This document shows positions 57,305 through 64,000 of a DNA stretch of 64,000 bases, piece by piece. Below the pieces are notes generated by a model that saw nothing but the letters and a program-made list of their open reading frames with translations, was not told where the DNA came from and searched no databases. Location of the stretch: the NCBI RefSeq assembly GCF_001422885.1, contig NZ_LMMZ01000001.1:434753-498752 (forward strand), given 5' to 3'. The first letter of the stretch is position 1. The number at the start of each line of letters is the position of its first letter. A program made the position numbers and the translations under genes. Source of the stretch: Methylobacterium sp. Leaf104. GTDB lineage: Bacteria > Pseudomonadota > Alphaproteobacteria > Rhizobiales > Beijerinckiaceae.

Positions 57305-57634
57305 ATGGGCGTGACGGCGGCGGATTGGGACAGGCGGGTCACGGACCTCAGCGCGAAGCTGCCGGACCGCATACGCAGGGCGTTGGAGTGGCTGCGCGAG
57401 CCCTCGCGATTCTGGATCCGCCTCCTGGCGGCGATCCTCTTCATCCTCGGCGGCATCTTCTCGATCCTGCCCGTCCTCGGCCTGTGGATGCTCCCGGTCG
57501 GCCTCGCCCTCCTGAGCCAGGACGTGCCCGCCCTGAAGGTCCCCCTGGAACACGCGGCCCGCTGGATCGAGCGGACCTTCGCGCGCCTCGCCGCGGCCTG
57601 GCGCCGGCGCTTCGGTCCCTCCGAGCGCCCCTGA
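57305..57634 (+). CDS. Small inner-membrane protein of unknown function
   Basis: A 109-residue protein with a hydrophobic stretch at about 37-70 (LLAAILFILGGIFSILPVLGLWMLPVGLALLSQDV), enough for one long or two short helices, flanked by basic segments. A PVLGLWMLPVGLALL motif is common to a family of short alphaproteobacterial membrane proteins. The open frame extends to 57236, but ATG 57305 gives a more typical N terminus. It probably shares a transcript with the GNAT gene 75 bases upstream. Confidence 0.7.
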   Translation: MGVTAADWDRRVTDLSAKLPDRIRRALEWLREPSRFWIRLLAAILFILGGIFSILPVLGLWMLPVGLALLSQDVPALKVPLEHAARWIERTFARLAAAWRRRFGPSERP

Positions 57635-57758
57635 GGCGGACCCGACAATTCCGTGCAAACGTCGCCGCCCACCGCAAGGTACGATTTCCTTCGCGGCGGA
57701 AGGGCCTTAAGACACCCGGCAACGGGGCCGGAATGCCCCTGCTTGCGGGAGCAGACAC

Positions 57759-58307
57759 ATGATCATCGACGCGGTCTCGATCGGCAAGAATCCGCCTGAC
57801 GACGTGAACGTCATCATCGAGGTGCCGATCGGTGGCGACCCGATCAAGTACGAGATGGACAAGGAGGCCGGCGCCCTGGTGGTCGACCGGTTCCTCTACA
57901 CGGCGATGCATTATCCGGGCAATTACGGCTTCATCCCGCACACCCTTTCGGGTGACGGCGACCCCTGCGACGTGCTCGTGGCCAATACCCGCGCCATCGC
58001 CCCCGGCGCGATCATCAGCGCCCGCCCGATCGGCGTCCTCGTGATGGAGGACAATTCCGGCGAGGACGAGAAGATCATCGCCGTGCCGTCGCGCCACCTG
58101 ACCATGCGCTACGACCGGATCGAGAACTACACCGACCTGCCCGACATCACGATCCACCAGATCCAGCACTTCTTCGAGCACTACAAGGATCTCGAGCCCG
58201 GCAAGTGGGTGAAGATCAAGCGCTGGGGCGGCAAGGAGGAGGCGCATCGCCTGATCCTCGAGGGCATCGAGCGCGAGAAGGCCAGCAAGGCCGCCAAGGG
58301 CAAGTAA
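57759..58307 (+). CDS. ppa: Inorganic pyrophosphatase
   Basis: The 182-residue soluble enzyme hydrolyses pyrophosphate. Active-site motifs are [49 protein letters not shown] (three metal-binding Asp in DGDPCDV), [25 protein letters not shown] and [16 protein letters not shown]. Length is standard for family I. It is downstream of a small membrane protein by 124 bases and convergent with the UbiH-type gene. Confidence 0.97.
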   Translation: MIIDAVSIGKNPPDDVNVIIEVPIGGDPIKYEMDKEAGALVVDRFLYTAMHYPGNYGFIPHTLSGDGDPCDVLVANTRAIAPGAIISARPIGVLVMEDNSGEDEKIIAVPSRHLTMRYDRIENYTDLPDITIHQIQHFFEHYKDLEPGKWVKIKRWGGKEEAHRLILEGIEREKASKAAKGK

Positions 58308-58322
58308 ACGCCACCGGCAGGC

Positions 58323-58362
58323 ACGTCCTTCGGGACATGAAAGTAACGTCCTTCGGGACATG
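58323..58362. repeat. Direct repeat with UUCG hairpins after ppa
   Basis: acgtccttcgggacatg (17 bases) occurs twice, at 58323-58339 and 58346-58362. Each copy folds as GTCC-TTCG-GGAC, a stable UUCG tetraloop. They lie 16-55 bases after the ppa stop. Confidence 0.8.
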
Positions 58363-58374
58363 GACTTCGATGAG

Positions 58375-58408
58375 CGGCGGTCCTTCCTCGACGGGAAGGG
58401 CCGCCGTT
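58375..58408. terminator. Bidirectional terminator between ppa and the UbiH-type gene
   Basis: cggcggtccttcc / ggaagggccgccg (58375-58387 and 58394-58406) is a 13-bp stem with one G-U pair and a 6-base loop, in the convergent gap. Only two T follow on the plus strand. Confidence 0.55.
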
Positions 58409-58415
58409 GGGCGTT

Positions 58416-59672
58416 TCAGAGGGCTTCGCCGCGCATCAGGCGGGGCTGAGGGCCACGCGCCGCCGCCGCCTCGCCGATGAAGAGGCGCTTCAGGCCCGGC
58501 AGCCGGTCGACGAGGCCCAGGCCGAAATCGCGCGCGAGGCGCAGGGGCATCACGTCGTTGGAGAACAGGCGGTTAAGCCCGTCCGTCACCGCCCCCATGG
58601 CCACGGTGTCGAACCGGCGGGCGCGCTCGTAGCGCTTCAGCACGTCCGGGCTGCCGGGGTCGAGGCCGAGTCGGAGGGCGTCGGTCACCGCCTCCGCCAG
58701 CACCGCCGCGCCCGCGAGGCCGAGATTCAGTCCCTGCCCGGCGATCGGGTGGATGACATGCGCGGCGTCGCCCAGGAGCGCGAGGCGCTCGCCCCGGAAG
58801 CTGCGGGCCATGCCGAAGGCGAGGGGATGGGCGCTCGGCCCCCGCTCCAGGGACAGGCGCCCGAGATTGAGCCCGAAGCGGCGCTCGATCTCGGCCAGGG
58901 TCTCCTCCGGTCCGCCGCCGGTCAGGGCCGGCACGTCGGCGGCCCGCTCCGTCCAGACGATGGACGAGCGGTGCCCGAGGGCGCCGCCATCCACCAGGGG
59001 CAGGATCGCGAAGGGACCGCCAGGCAGGAAGTGCTCGTAGGCCCGACCCGCATGGTCGCGCTCGTGCCCGATCGTGGCGACGAGCCCCATCTGCGGGTAG
59101 GACCAGCCGACCCAGCCGATCTTGGCGGCCTCGCGCAGGCGCGAGCGCGCCCCGTCCGCCGCCACCAGCAGGGCGGCCTGCCGCGTGCGTCCGTCGCCGA
59201 GGGCGAGGCGGGTGATGCCGCCGGCGGGCAGGGCTTCGACGATGCCGGTGGGATCGAACACCACGCCGGCCACTTCGGCCGCCGCGAGCAGCGCGGCCAC
59301 CAGGGGCTCCGCCTCGACCATGTGGGCGAAGGGCGCGCCGGCCTCCGCCTCCTGCGCGAAGGTCAGGAAGACCGGGCGCACCGGGTCGGCCAGGCGGCTG
59401 TCGCTCACGACCATGTCGTGAATCGGCTGGGCGGCCGCGGCCGCGGCTTCCCAGACGCCGAGGCGCTCGAACATCCGCCGCCCGCCCGCCGCCACCGCGT
59501 AGGCCCGCCCGGCATGGCGCGACGCACCGGCGCCGAGGCCGGGATCGCACAGGGTGACGCTGAGGGCCGGGCCGTTCGCCTGCGCCAGCGCCAGGGCGAG
59601 GGTCAGGCCGGGAATGCCGGCGCCGGCGATGACCACGCTGCGCCGGTTCCCGCGCGTCTCCGTTGCGTCCAT
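58416..59672 (-). CDS. UbiH/COQ6-family FAD-dependent monooxygenase
   Basis: A 418-residue flavoprotein hydroxylase of the UbiH/UbiF/COQ6 group, which hydroxylates the ring of ubiquinone precursors. FAD motifs are VVIAGAGIPGLTLALAL (residues about 13-29), VAADGARSRLREAAKI, and ALLGDAAHVIHPIAGQGLNLGLAGAAVLAEAV. The C terminus DFGLGLVDRLPGLKRLFIGEAAA is also typical. The exact hydroxylated position cannot be told. The start MDATETRGNRRS at 59672 is preferred over a longer frame. Confidence 0.9.
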   Translation of the reverse strand: MDATETRGNRRSVVIAGAGIPGLTLALALAQANGPALSVTLCDPGLGAGASRHAGRAYAVAAGGRRMFERLGVWEAAAAAAQPIHDMVVSDSRLADPVRPVFLTFAQEAEAGAPFAHMVEAEPLVAALLAAAEVAGVVFDPTGIVEALPAGGITRLALGDGRTRQAALLVAADGARSRLREAAKIGWVGWSYPQMGLVATIGHERDHAGRAYEHFLPGGPFAILPLVDGGALGHRSSIVWTERAADVPALTGGGPEETLAEIERRFGLNLGRLSLERGPSAHPLAFGMARSFRGERLALLGDAAHVIHPIAGQGLNLGLAGAAVLAEAVTDALRLGLDPGSPDVLKRYERARRFDTVAMGAVTDGLNRLFSNDVMPLRLARDFGLGLVDRLPGLKRLFIGEAAAARGPQPRLMRGEAL

Positions 59673-59905
59673 GCCGATCCCCGCCGTCCTCGCTGCCGGG
59701 AAGGGAGTGCCATTCCCCGGTCTCCGGAGCAACGCGCGGTGTCGCGGATCGGGACCGCATCATCGTCGCTGGGCGCGGTCGCGGCGGAAGCCCGGCGCCA
59801 TGCCGTCGCGATCCTTGCCAGGGAGATGGTTCACATGTGAAGGATCGCCCGTGCCGCCTCGGCGGCCACGCGGCCCGGAAATCGCCGGGCGAGCAGGGAA
59901 GCGGC

Positions 59906-60784
59906 ATGACCGGCATCGTCACCGAACTCCTCGACATCCTCGACCTGAAGAGCCTGGAGCCGGATCTCTACCGGGGCGAGAGCCTGCAGACCGGGTGGTT
60001 CCGGGTCTTCGGGGGACAGGTGGTGGCGCAGGCCCTGGTCGCCGCGACCCGCACGGTGCCGGACACCCGGCCTCCGCACTCCCTGCACGCCTACTTCCTC
60101 CTCGGCGGCGACCCGAAGGCGCCGATCGACTACGCGGTGGAGCGCATCCGCGACGGGCGCAGCTTCACCACCCGCCGGGTCGTGGCGCACCAGCACGGGC
60201 GCGCGATCTTCGCGATGTCAGTCTCCTTCCACGATGCGGAGGAGGGCGCCGTGCACCAGGCCGCCATGCCCGACGTGCCGCCGCCGGAAGACGTGCCGGA
60301 AGCGCCCGCCGCCACCGCCGATGCCGCCCGGCACGGCCTCGCGATCCCGGCGCCGATCCTCTCCTATTTCGGCCGTCGCCGTCCCATCGAACTCCGGCCC
60401 GTCGAGATCGAGCGCTACCTGCGCCGGGCGCCGCGCGAGCCGCGCTTCCACGTCTGGATGCGGGCCGTGGACCGCCTGCCCGACGATCCGGCGATCCACC
60501 GCGCCGTCCTCGCCTACGCCTCGGACATGACGCTGCTCGACGCCACCCTGATCCCGCACGGGCAGACGGTGTTCGACCCGGAGATCCAGTCCGCCAGCCT
60601 CGACCACGCCCTGTGGTTCCACCGGCCGTTCCGGGCCGACGACTGGCTGCTCTACGCCCAGGACAGCCCGAGCGCCGACGGCGCGCGCGGCTTCGCCCGC
60701 GGACAGATCTTCACCCGCGACGGCATCCTAGTCGCGTCGGTGGCGCAGGAGGGCATGATCCGCCCGCGACGCGCCGAGGCCTGA
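59906..60784 (+). CDS. tesB: Acyl-CoA thioesterase II
   Basis: A 292-residue double-hotdog thioesterase that hydrolyses acyl-CoA to fatty acid and CoA. Motifs: SLEPDLYRGESLQTGWFRVFGGQVVAQALVAA, PPHSLHAYFLLGGDPKAPIDYAVERIRDGRSFTTRRVVAHQHGRAIFAMSVSFH, YASDMTLLDATLIPHG (active-site Asp) and SASLDHALWFHRPFRADDWLLYAQDSPSADGARGFARGQIF. AGGGAA precedes the ATG. The upstream frame is not family-like. Confidence 0.94.
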   Translation: MTGIVTELLDILDLKSLEPDLYRGESLQTGWFRVFGGQVVAQALVAATRTVPDTRPPHSLHAYFLLGGDPKAPIDYAVERIRDGRSFTTRRVVAHQHGRAIFAMSVSFHDAEEGAVHQAAMPDVPPPEDVPEAPAATADAARHGLAIPAPILSYFGRRRPIELRPVEIERYLRRAPREPRFHVWMRAVDRLPDDPAIHRAVLAYASDMTLLDATLIPHGQTVFDPEIQSASLDHALWFHRPFRADDWLLYAQDSPSADGARGFARGQIFTRDGILVASVAQEGMIRPRRAEA

Positions 60785-60827
60785 ACGGTCCCGCATCACC
60801 GGCGAAAAGCCCGCCCAGCACCATATT

Positions 60828-60864
60828 TGCCTGTTTCGTCAGCGTTTTGCCTATTTCGCGCGCA
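60828..60864. promoter_or_regulatory. Two NtrC-like enhancer sites
   Basis: TGC-N11-GCG (60828-60844) and TGC-N11-GCA (60848-60864) match the TGC-N11-GCA NtrC core; centres are 20 bases apart, about two helical turns. They lie about 100 bases before the sigma54-type promoter, as expected for enhancer binding. Confidence 0.5.
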
Positions 60865-60946
60865 AACTTGGCCGGAAAAAAGCCGCGTCTTGAATCAGTG
60901 CCCGAACACTTCTTGGGCAGAAGCGCCACCGGCGAAAAAGTTCCTC

Positions 60947-60962
60947 TGGCATAGTCCTTGAA
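60947..60962 (+). promoter_or_regulatory. Candidate sigma54 promoter of glnK-amtB
   Basis: TGGCAT-AGTCC-TTGAA follows the -24/-12 pattern TGGCAC-N5-TTGCA with two mismatches; the -24 GG is intact and the -12 element is TTGA. Transcription would start near 60973, about 150 bases before glnK. Confidence 0.55.
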
Positions 60963-61125
60963 TATGGGGGCGGACGTACGGGTCGGAAACGATTCCGTGC
61001 GGACCGGCCGGTCCGATCGTGTCGCGACGCTTGCGTGCGCCGGCCGGTGGCCTCCACGCGCGCAGGTTACCTCTGCCAAGTTTTCCGTCTGCCGAATTCC
61101 ACTCGTAGCTAAGGGGGCGTCGCCC

Positions 61126-61464
61126 ATGAAAATCGTGATGGCCATCATCAAGCCGTTCAAGCTGGAGGAGGTGCGCGACGCTCTGACCGGCATCGGCGTA
61201 CACGGCCTCACCGTCACCGAGGTGAAGGGCTACGGCCGCCAGAAGGGCCACACCGAGATCTACCGCGGCGCCGAATATGCCGTGAGCTTCCTGCCCAAGC
61301 TCAAGATCGAGGTGGCCGTGGCCTCCGACCTCACCGCCAGCGTCATCGACGCGATCGCGGCCGCCGCCCGCACCGGCCAGATCGGCGACGGCAAGATCTT
61401 CGTCGTCCCCCTCGAGAAGGCCGTCCGCATCCGCACCGGCGAGACCGACGTCGACGCCCTCTGA
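61126..61464 (+). CDS. glnK: Nitrogen regulatory protein P-II (GlnK)
   Basis: P-II protein of exactly 112 residues that senses 2-oxoglutarate and ATP/ADP and is uridylylated. It binds AmtB to close it when nitrogen is plentiful. It begins MKIVMAIIKPFKLEEVRDAL. The T-loop is GYGRQKGHTEIYRGAEYAVSF with Y51 as the uridylylation site, and the B/C-loop IGDGKIFVVPLEKAVRIRTGE is typical. Placement directly before amtB marks it as GlnK rather than GlnB. The upstream frame is a leader, not protein. Confidence 0.96.
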   Translation: MKIVMAIIKPFKLEEVRDALTGIGVHGLTVTEVKGYGRQKGHTEIYRGAEYAVSFLPKLKIEVAVASDLTASVIDAIAAAARTGQIGDGKIFVVPLEKAVRIRTGETDVDAL

Positions 61465-61553
61465 GGCAGCCTTCGACCGGACGATCCCGTCCGGCCAGTC
61501 CTGACAGTCCCACTTCACATCAGCATCGCACCGCGATCGGGAGTCTCGTTTCC

Positions 61554-63059
61554 ATGAAACTTCGCAATGCCCTGGCGCTCGGGCTGGGGAGCGCCGCGCT
61601 GGCGCTCCTGTTCATCGAGCCATCCCTTGCGCAGACGCCCACGGCGGAGGCCGTGCCGGCCGCCGCGGCGGCCGCGCCCGTTCCGAACAAGGGCGACACC
61701 GCCTGGATGCTCATCTCCAGCGCCCTGGTGCTGCTGATGGTCGTGCCGGGCCTCGCCCTGTTCTACGGCGGCCTCGTGCGCACCAAGAACATGCTCTCGG
61801 TCCTGACGCAGGTCTTCGCCATCGCCTGCATCTCCTGCCTGCTGTTCGTCATCTTCGGCTACAGCCTCGCCTTCACCAATGGCGGCGGCCTCAACGACTT
61901 CGTCGGCGGCCTGTCCAAGGCCTTCCTGAAGGGCATCGACGCGAACTCCACCGTCGCCACCTTCTCGAACGGCGTCGTGATCCCCGAATACGTCTACATC
62001 TGCTTCCAGATGACGTTCGCGATGATCACCCCGGCCCTCATCGTCGGGGCCTTCGCCGAGCGGATGAAGTTCTCGGCGCTGGTCGTGTTCATGATCCTCT
62101 GGACCACCCTGATCTACTTCCCGATGGCGCACATGGTCTGGTACTGGGGCGGCCCGGATGCGGTCGGCAACGCCGCCAAGGCGCTGGCCGCCGCCACCGA
62201 CGACGCCTCGAAGGCGACCGCCCAGGCGGCCCTCGACGCGGTGAACGCCGATGCGGGCCTGCTCTTCAAATGGGGCGCCCTCGACTTCGCCGGCGGCACC
62301 GTGGTGCACATCAACGCCGGCATCGCGGGCTTCGTCGGCTGCCTCATGCTCGGCAAGCGCATCGGCTACGGCCGTGACCTGCTCGCCCCGCACTCCCTGA
62401 CCATGACCGCCATCGGCGCCTCGCTCCTGTGGGTGGGCTGGTTCGGCTTCAACGCCGGCTCGAACCTCGAGTCCAACGGCACCGCCGCCATGGCGATGCT
62501 CAACACCTTCGTCGCCACCGCCGCCGCCGCCCTCTCCTGGCTGCTCGTCGAGTGGATGCTGAAGGGCAAGCCGTCGCTCCTCGGCATGCTCTCGGGTGCG
62601 ATCGCCGGCCTCGTCGCCGTCACTCCGGCCGCCGGCTTCGCCGGTCCGATGGGTTCGATCATCCTCGGCCTCGTCGCCGGCGCGGTCTGCTTCATCATGT
62701 GCTCCACGGTGAAGAACGCCCTCGGCTACGACGATTCCCTCGACGTCTTCGGCGTCCACTGCATCGGCGGCATCCTCGGCGCCGTGGCCACCGGCCTCCT
62801 CGTGAACCCGGATTTCGGCGGCGTCGGCCTGCCCGACTACACCTCGAAGCCCGGTGAACTCGCGGTCGGCGCCTACGAGACCAGCGCCGCCCTGATGAGC
62901 CAGCTCAAGGCCGTCGGCTTCACCATTGTCTGGTCGGGTGTCGGCTCCGCCATCCTGTACAAGCTCGTCGATCTCACCATCGGCCTCCGCGTCACCCAGG
63001 ACGAGGAGCGCGAGGGCCTGGACATCGCCGATCACGGCGAGCGCGCCTACAACTACTGA
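61554..63059 (+). CDS. amtB: Ammonium transporter AmtB
   Basis: A 501-residue ammonium channel with a cleavable signal (MKLRNALALGLGSAALALLF...AQ) and 11 helices. Markers are GDTAWMLISSALVLLMVVPGLALFYGGLVRTKNMLSV, the first pore His in GTVVHINAGIAGF (H252), the second in FGVHCIGGILGA (H402), and the C-terminal tail LRVTQDEEREGLDIADHGERAYNY that contacts GlnK. It is 89 bases after glnK, in the same operon. Confidence 0.97.
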   Translation: MKLRNALALGLGSAALALLFIEPSLAQTPTAEAVPAAAAAAPVPNKGDTAWMLISSALVLLMVVPGLALFYGGLVRTKNMLSVLTQVFAIACISCLLFVIFGYSLAFTNGGGLNDFVGGLSKAFLKGIDANSTVATFSNGVVIPEYVYICFQMTFAMITPALIVGAFAERMKFSALVVFMILWTTLIYFPMAHMVWYWGGPDAVGNAAKALAAATDDASKATAQAALDAVNADAGLLFKWGALDFAGGTVVHINAGIAGFVGCLMLGKRIGYGRDLLAPHSLTMTAIGASLLWVGWFGFNAGSNLESNGTAAMAMLNTFVATAAAALSWLLVEWMLKGKPSLLGMLSGAIAGLVAVTPAAGFAGPMGSIILGLVAGAVCFIMCSTVKNALGYDDSLDVFGVHCIGGILGAVATGLLVNPDFGGVGLPDYTSKPGELAVGAYETSAALMSQLKAVGFTIVWSGVGSAILYKLVDLTIGLRVTQDEEREGLDIADHGERAYNY

Positions 63060-63105
63060 GGCCTGAGACGCCTGAAACCTGCGGCGCCTTCGGGCGTCGA
63101 AACGG

Positions 63106-63135
63106 AAGGCCCCGGTCCCCGCGACCGGGGCCTTT
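63106..63135 (+). terminator. Intrinsic terminator of glnK-amtB
   Basis: aaggccccggtc / gaccggggcctt is a perfect 12-bp stem with a 5-base loop followed by TCGCGTT, 46 bases after the amtB stop. Confidence 0.82.
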
Positions 63136-63409
63136 CGCGTTGCGAGGGGCGGTTTCGCGAAGCGGAGTGCCGAGCGCGTCCTCACGCCCCGTCCTGGGAG
63201 CCGGGCTGCGGGGAGGGAAGGCGTTGTGTCGCCCGGGCACCCCGTGTCTGCACGGCCGCGTCGCGGTGCCGAGGCGAACCGGTGCGGCGCCTGTGCCACG
63301 GCGGCCAGGGGCCGGGGTTCGGGCTGGAAGGGAAGTCTCAACCTTAGCCAGCCGTTAACTCCGCCGACGCTAGCGTGACCGGACAGTTCCCCATCGTGTC
63401 TGGTACCGC
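63136..63409. other. Non-coding region before ftsK
   Basis: About 270 bases between the amtB terminator and ftsK. Apart from the CtrA-like box at its end nothing recognisable is seen; no ORF with family features. Confidence 0.5.
63344..63358. promoter_or_regulatory. CtrA-like box upstream of ftsK
   Basis: TTAG-CCAGCCG-TTAA has the CtrA spacing TTAA-N7-TTAA with one mismatch, 51 bases before the ftsK start. Control of division genes by CtrA is known in alphaproteobacteria. Confidence 0.45.
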
Positions 63410-64000
63410 ATGCGCTCGCTTCGCCGTTCCGCATCGCCCTACGATACTTTCGTCGACAGCTTTCGCCCGTTCCTGGCCAAGCGGATGACAGAGTTGGGCG
63501 GTCTCGTGCTGTTTGCCGGTGCCACCGCGCTGACGGTCGCGCTGGCGACGTGGTCGATCGACGATCCGAGCCTGAACCACGCCACCGACCATCCCGCCCA
63601 CAACGTCCTCGGCACCGGCGGTGCCGTCGTCTCCGACCTGGCGATGCAGCTGCTCGGACTGGGCTCGCTCGCCTTCGTGCTGCCCCCGGCGCTGTGGGGC
63701 ATCCAGCTGATGCGCACGCGGGCGCTGCCCCGCGGCGGCCTGCGCCTGACCCTGTGGATCATCGGCTTCTTCGCCGCGAGCGCCGTGGCGAGCGCGCTGC
63801 CCTCCACGGCGCGCTGGCCGCTGCCCACCGGCCTCGGGGGCGTCGCGGGCGACGCCCTGATGCATGCCGCCCGCACGATGCTCGGCATCGTCGCGACGCC
63901 GCTCCTCGCCTTCGCGGGCTTCCTCTTCGCCGGCATCGCCATCCTGTGCCTCACCGGGGCGTGCCGGGTCGGCGAGATCGACGAGGAGGATCTCGACGCC
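63410..64000 (+). CDS. ftsK: DNA translocase FtsK, N-terminal part (cut by the window end)
   Basis: The first 197 residues of FtsK, which localises to the division septum and pumps DNA for chromosome segregation. The visible part is the membrane domain: helices at about 27-48 (LGGLVLFAGATALTVALATW), 75-98 (DLAMQLLGLGSLAFVLPPALWG), 108-127 (LTLWIIGFFAASAVASALP) and 160-182 (VATPLLAFAGFLFAGIAILCL). WSIDDPSLNHATDHPAHNVLG is the conserved periplasmic loop. The motor and gamma domains lie beyond the window. Confidence 0.92.
   Translation, partial: MRSLRRSASPYDTFVDSFRPFLAKRMTELGGLVLFAGATALTVALATWSIDDPSLNHATDHPAHNVLGTGGAVVSDLAMQLLGLGSLAFVLPPALWGIQLMRTRALPRGGLRLTLWIIGFFAASAVASALPSTARWPLPTGLGGVAGDALMHAARTMLGIVATPLLAFAGFLFAGIAILCLTGACRVGEIDEEDLDA

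Larger units (their letters stand above)
60785..61125. other. glnK control region (no gene)
   Basis: The 341-base gap holds two NtrC-like sites, a sigma54-type promoter and an A/T-rich patch (60815-60955). A leader of about 150 bases follows the promoter, with no clear structure. Confidence 0.7.

Overview
This window is chromosomal DNA from a GC-rich alphaproteobacterium. The gene content and order (rimP-nusA-ylxR-infB-rbfA-truB; a split ATP synthase operon atpHAGDC; cytochrome c next to kdsB-pheA; glnK-amtB; ftsK) and the protein sequences point to Hyphomicrobiales, most likely Methylobacterium/Methylorubrum. The genus is an inference from recognition, not from a database search. No rRNA, tRNA, CRISPR array, insertion sequence or phage was seen. 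Most of the window is core housekeeping DNA.

Layout. 0-4.4 kb: the 3' part of a copper-type MerR regulator, an M20 amidohydrolase, and a minus-strand TadG-TadE-TadE pilus-associated cluster. 4.6-12.8 kb: the minus-strand translation/transcription operon rimP-nusA-ylxR-infB-rbfA-truB, whose leader appears to contain an intrinsic terminator (possible attenuator). 13.1-16.0 kb: an accessory island with an intact hexapeptide acetyltransferase, a decayed second copy, an orphan gene and a multi-domain protein. The last two look like an undescribed nuclease toxin and its immunity protein. 16.1-28.4 kb: metabolic genes (asd, LLM oxidoreductase, leuB, polyprenyl synthase, mtgA, histidine phosphatase, NnrD-type dehydratase, argG, two DsbA-fold proteins) mixed with exported or unknown proteins. 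28.7-34.1 kb: atpHAGD, a small membrane ORF, then atpC. 34.1-44 kb: divergent clusters DUF1285-NUDIX-DUF6111-cca (minus) and MoxR-DUF58-BatA/DUF4159-vWA membrane protein (plus). 44-50.3 kb: alpha/beta hydrolase, GNAT and an incomplete Yej-type peptide importer (two binding proteins and one permease). 50.5-53.4 kb: membrane-anchored cytochrome c, kdsB, pheA. 53.6-58.3 kb: oxalate/formate-type antiporter, two tiny membrane proteins, a tyrosine-phosphatase-like protein, GNAT, small membrane protein, ppa. 58.4-64 kb: UbiH-type monooxygenase, thioesterase II, a nitrogen-regulated glnK-amtB operon with a recognisable sigma54/NtrC control region, and the start of ftsK behind a CtrA-like box.

How genes work together. 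The minus-strand rimP-truB block couples transcription termination/antitermination, initiation and ribosome maturation, and would be limited as a unit by a leader terminator. GlnK binds and gates AmtB under NtrC/sigma54 control. The MoxR-DUF58-vWA group has the make-up of a chaperone/envelope assembly system. The most novel part is the 13.8-16.0 kb island: the larger protein carries a D-P-D-Q-P-R-x-P-A-G linker motif followed by a C-terminal domain with an E...D...DxK arrangement like PD-(D/E)XK nucleases, and an unknown 231-residue protein starts 13 bases after it.
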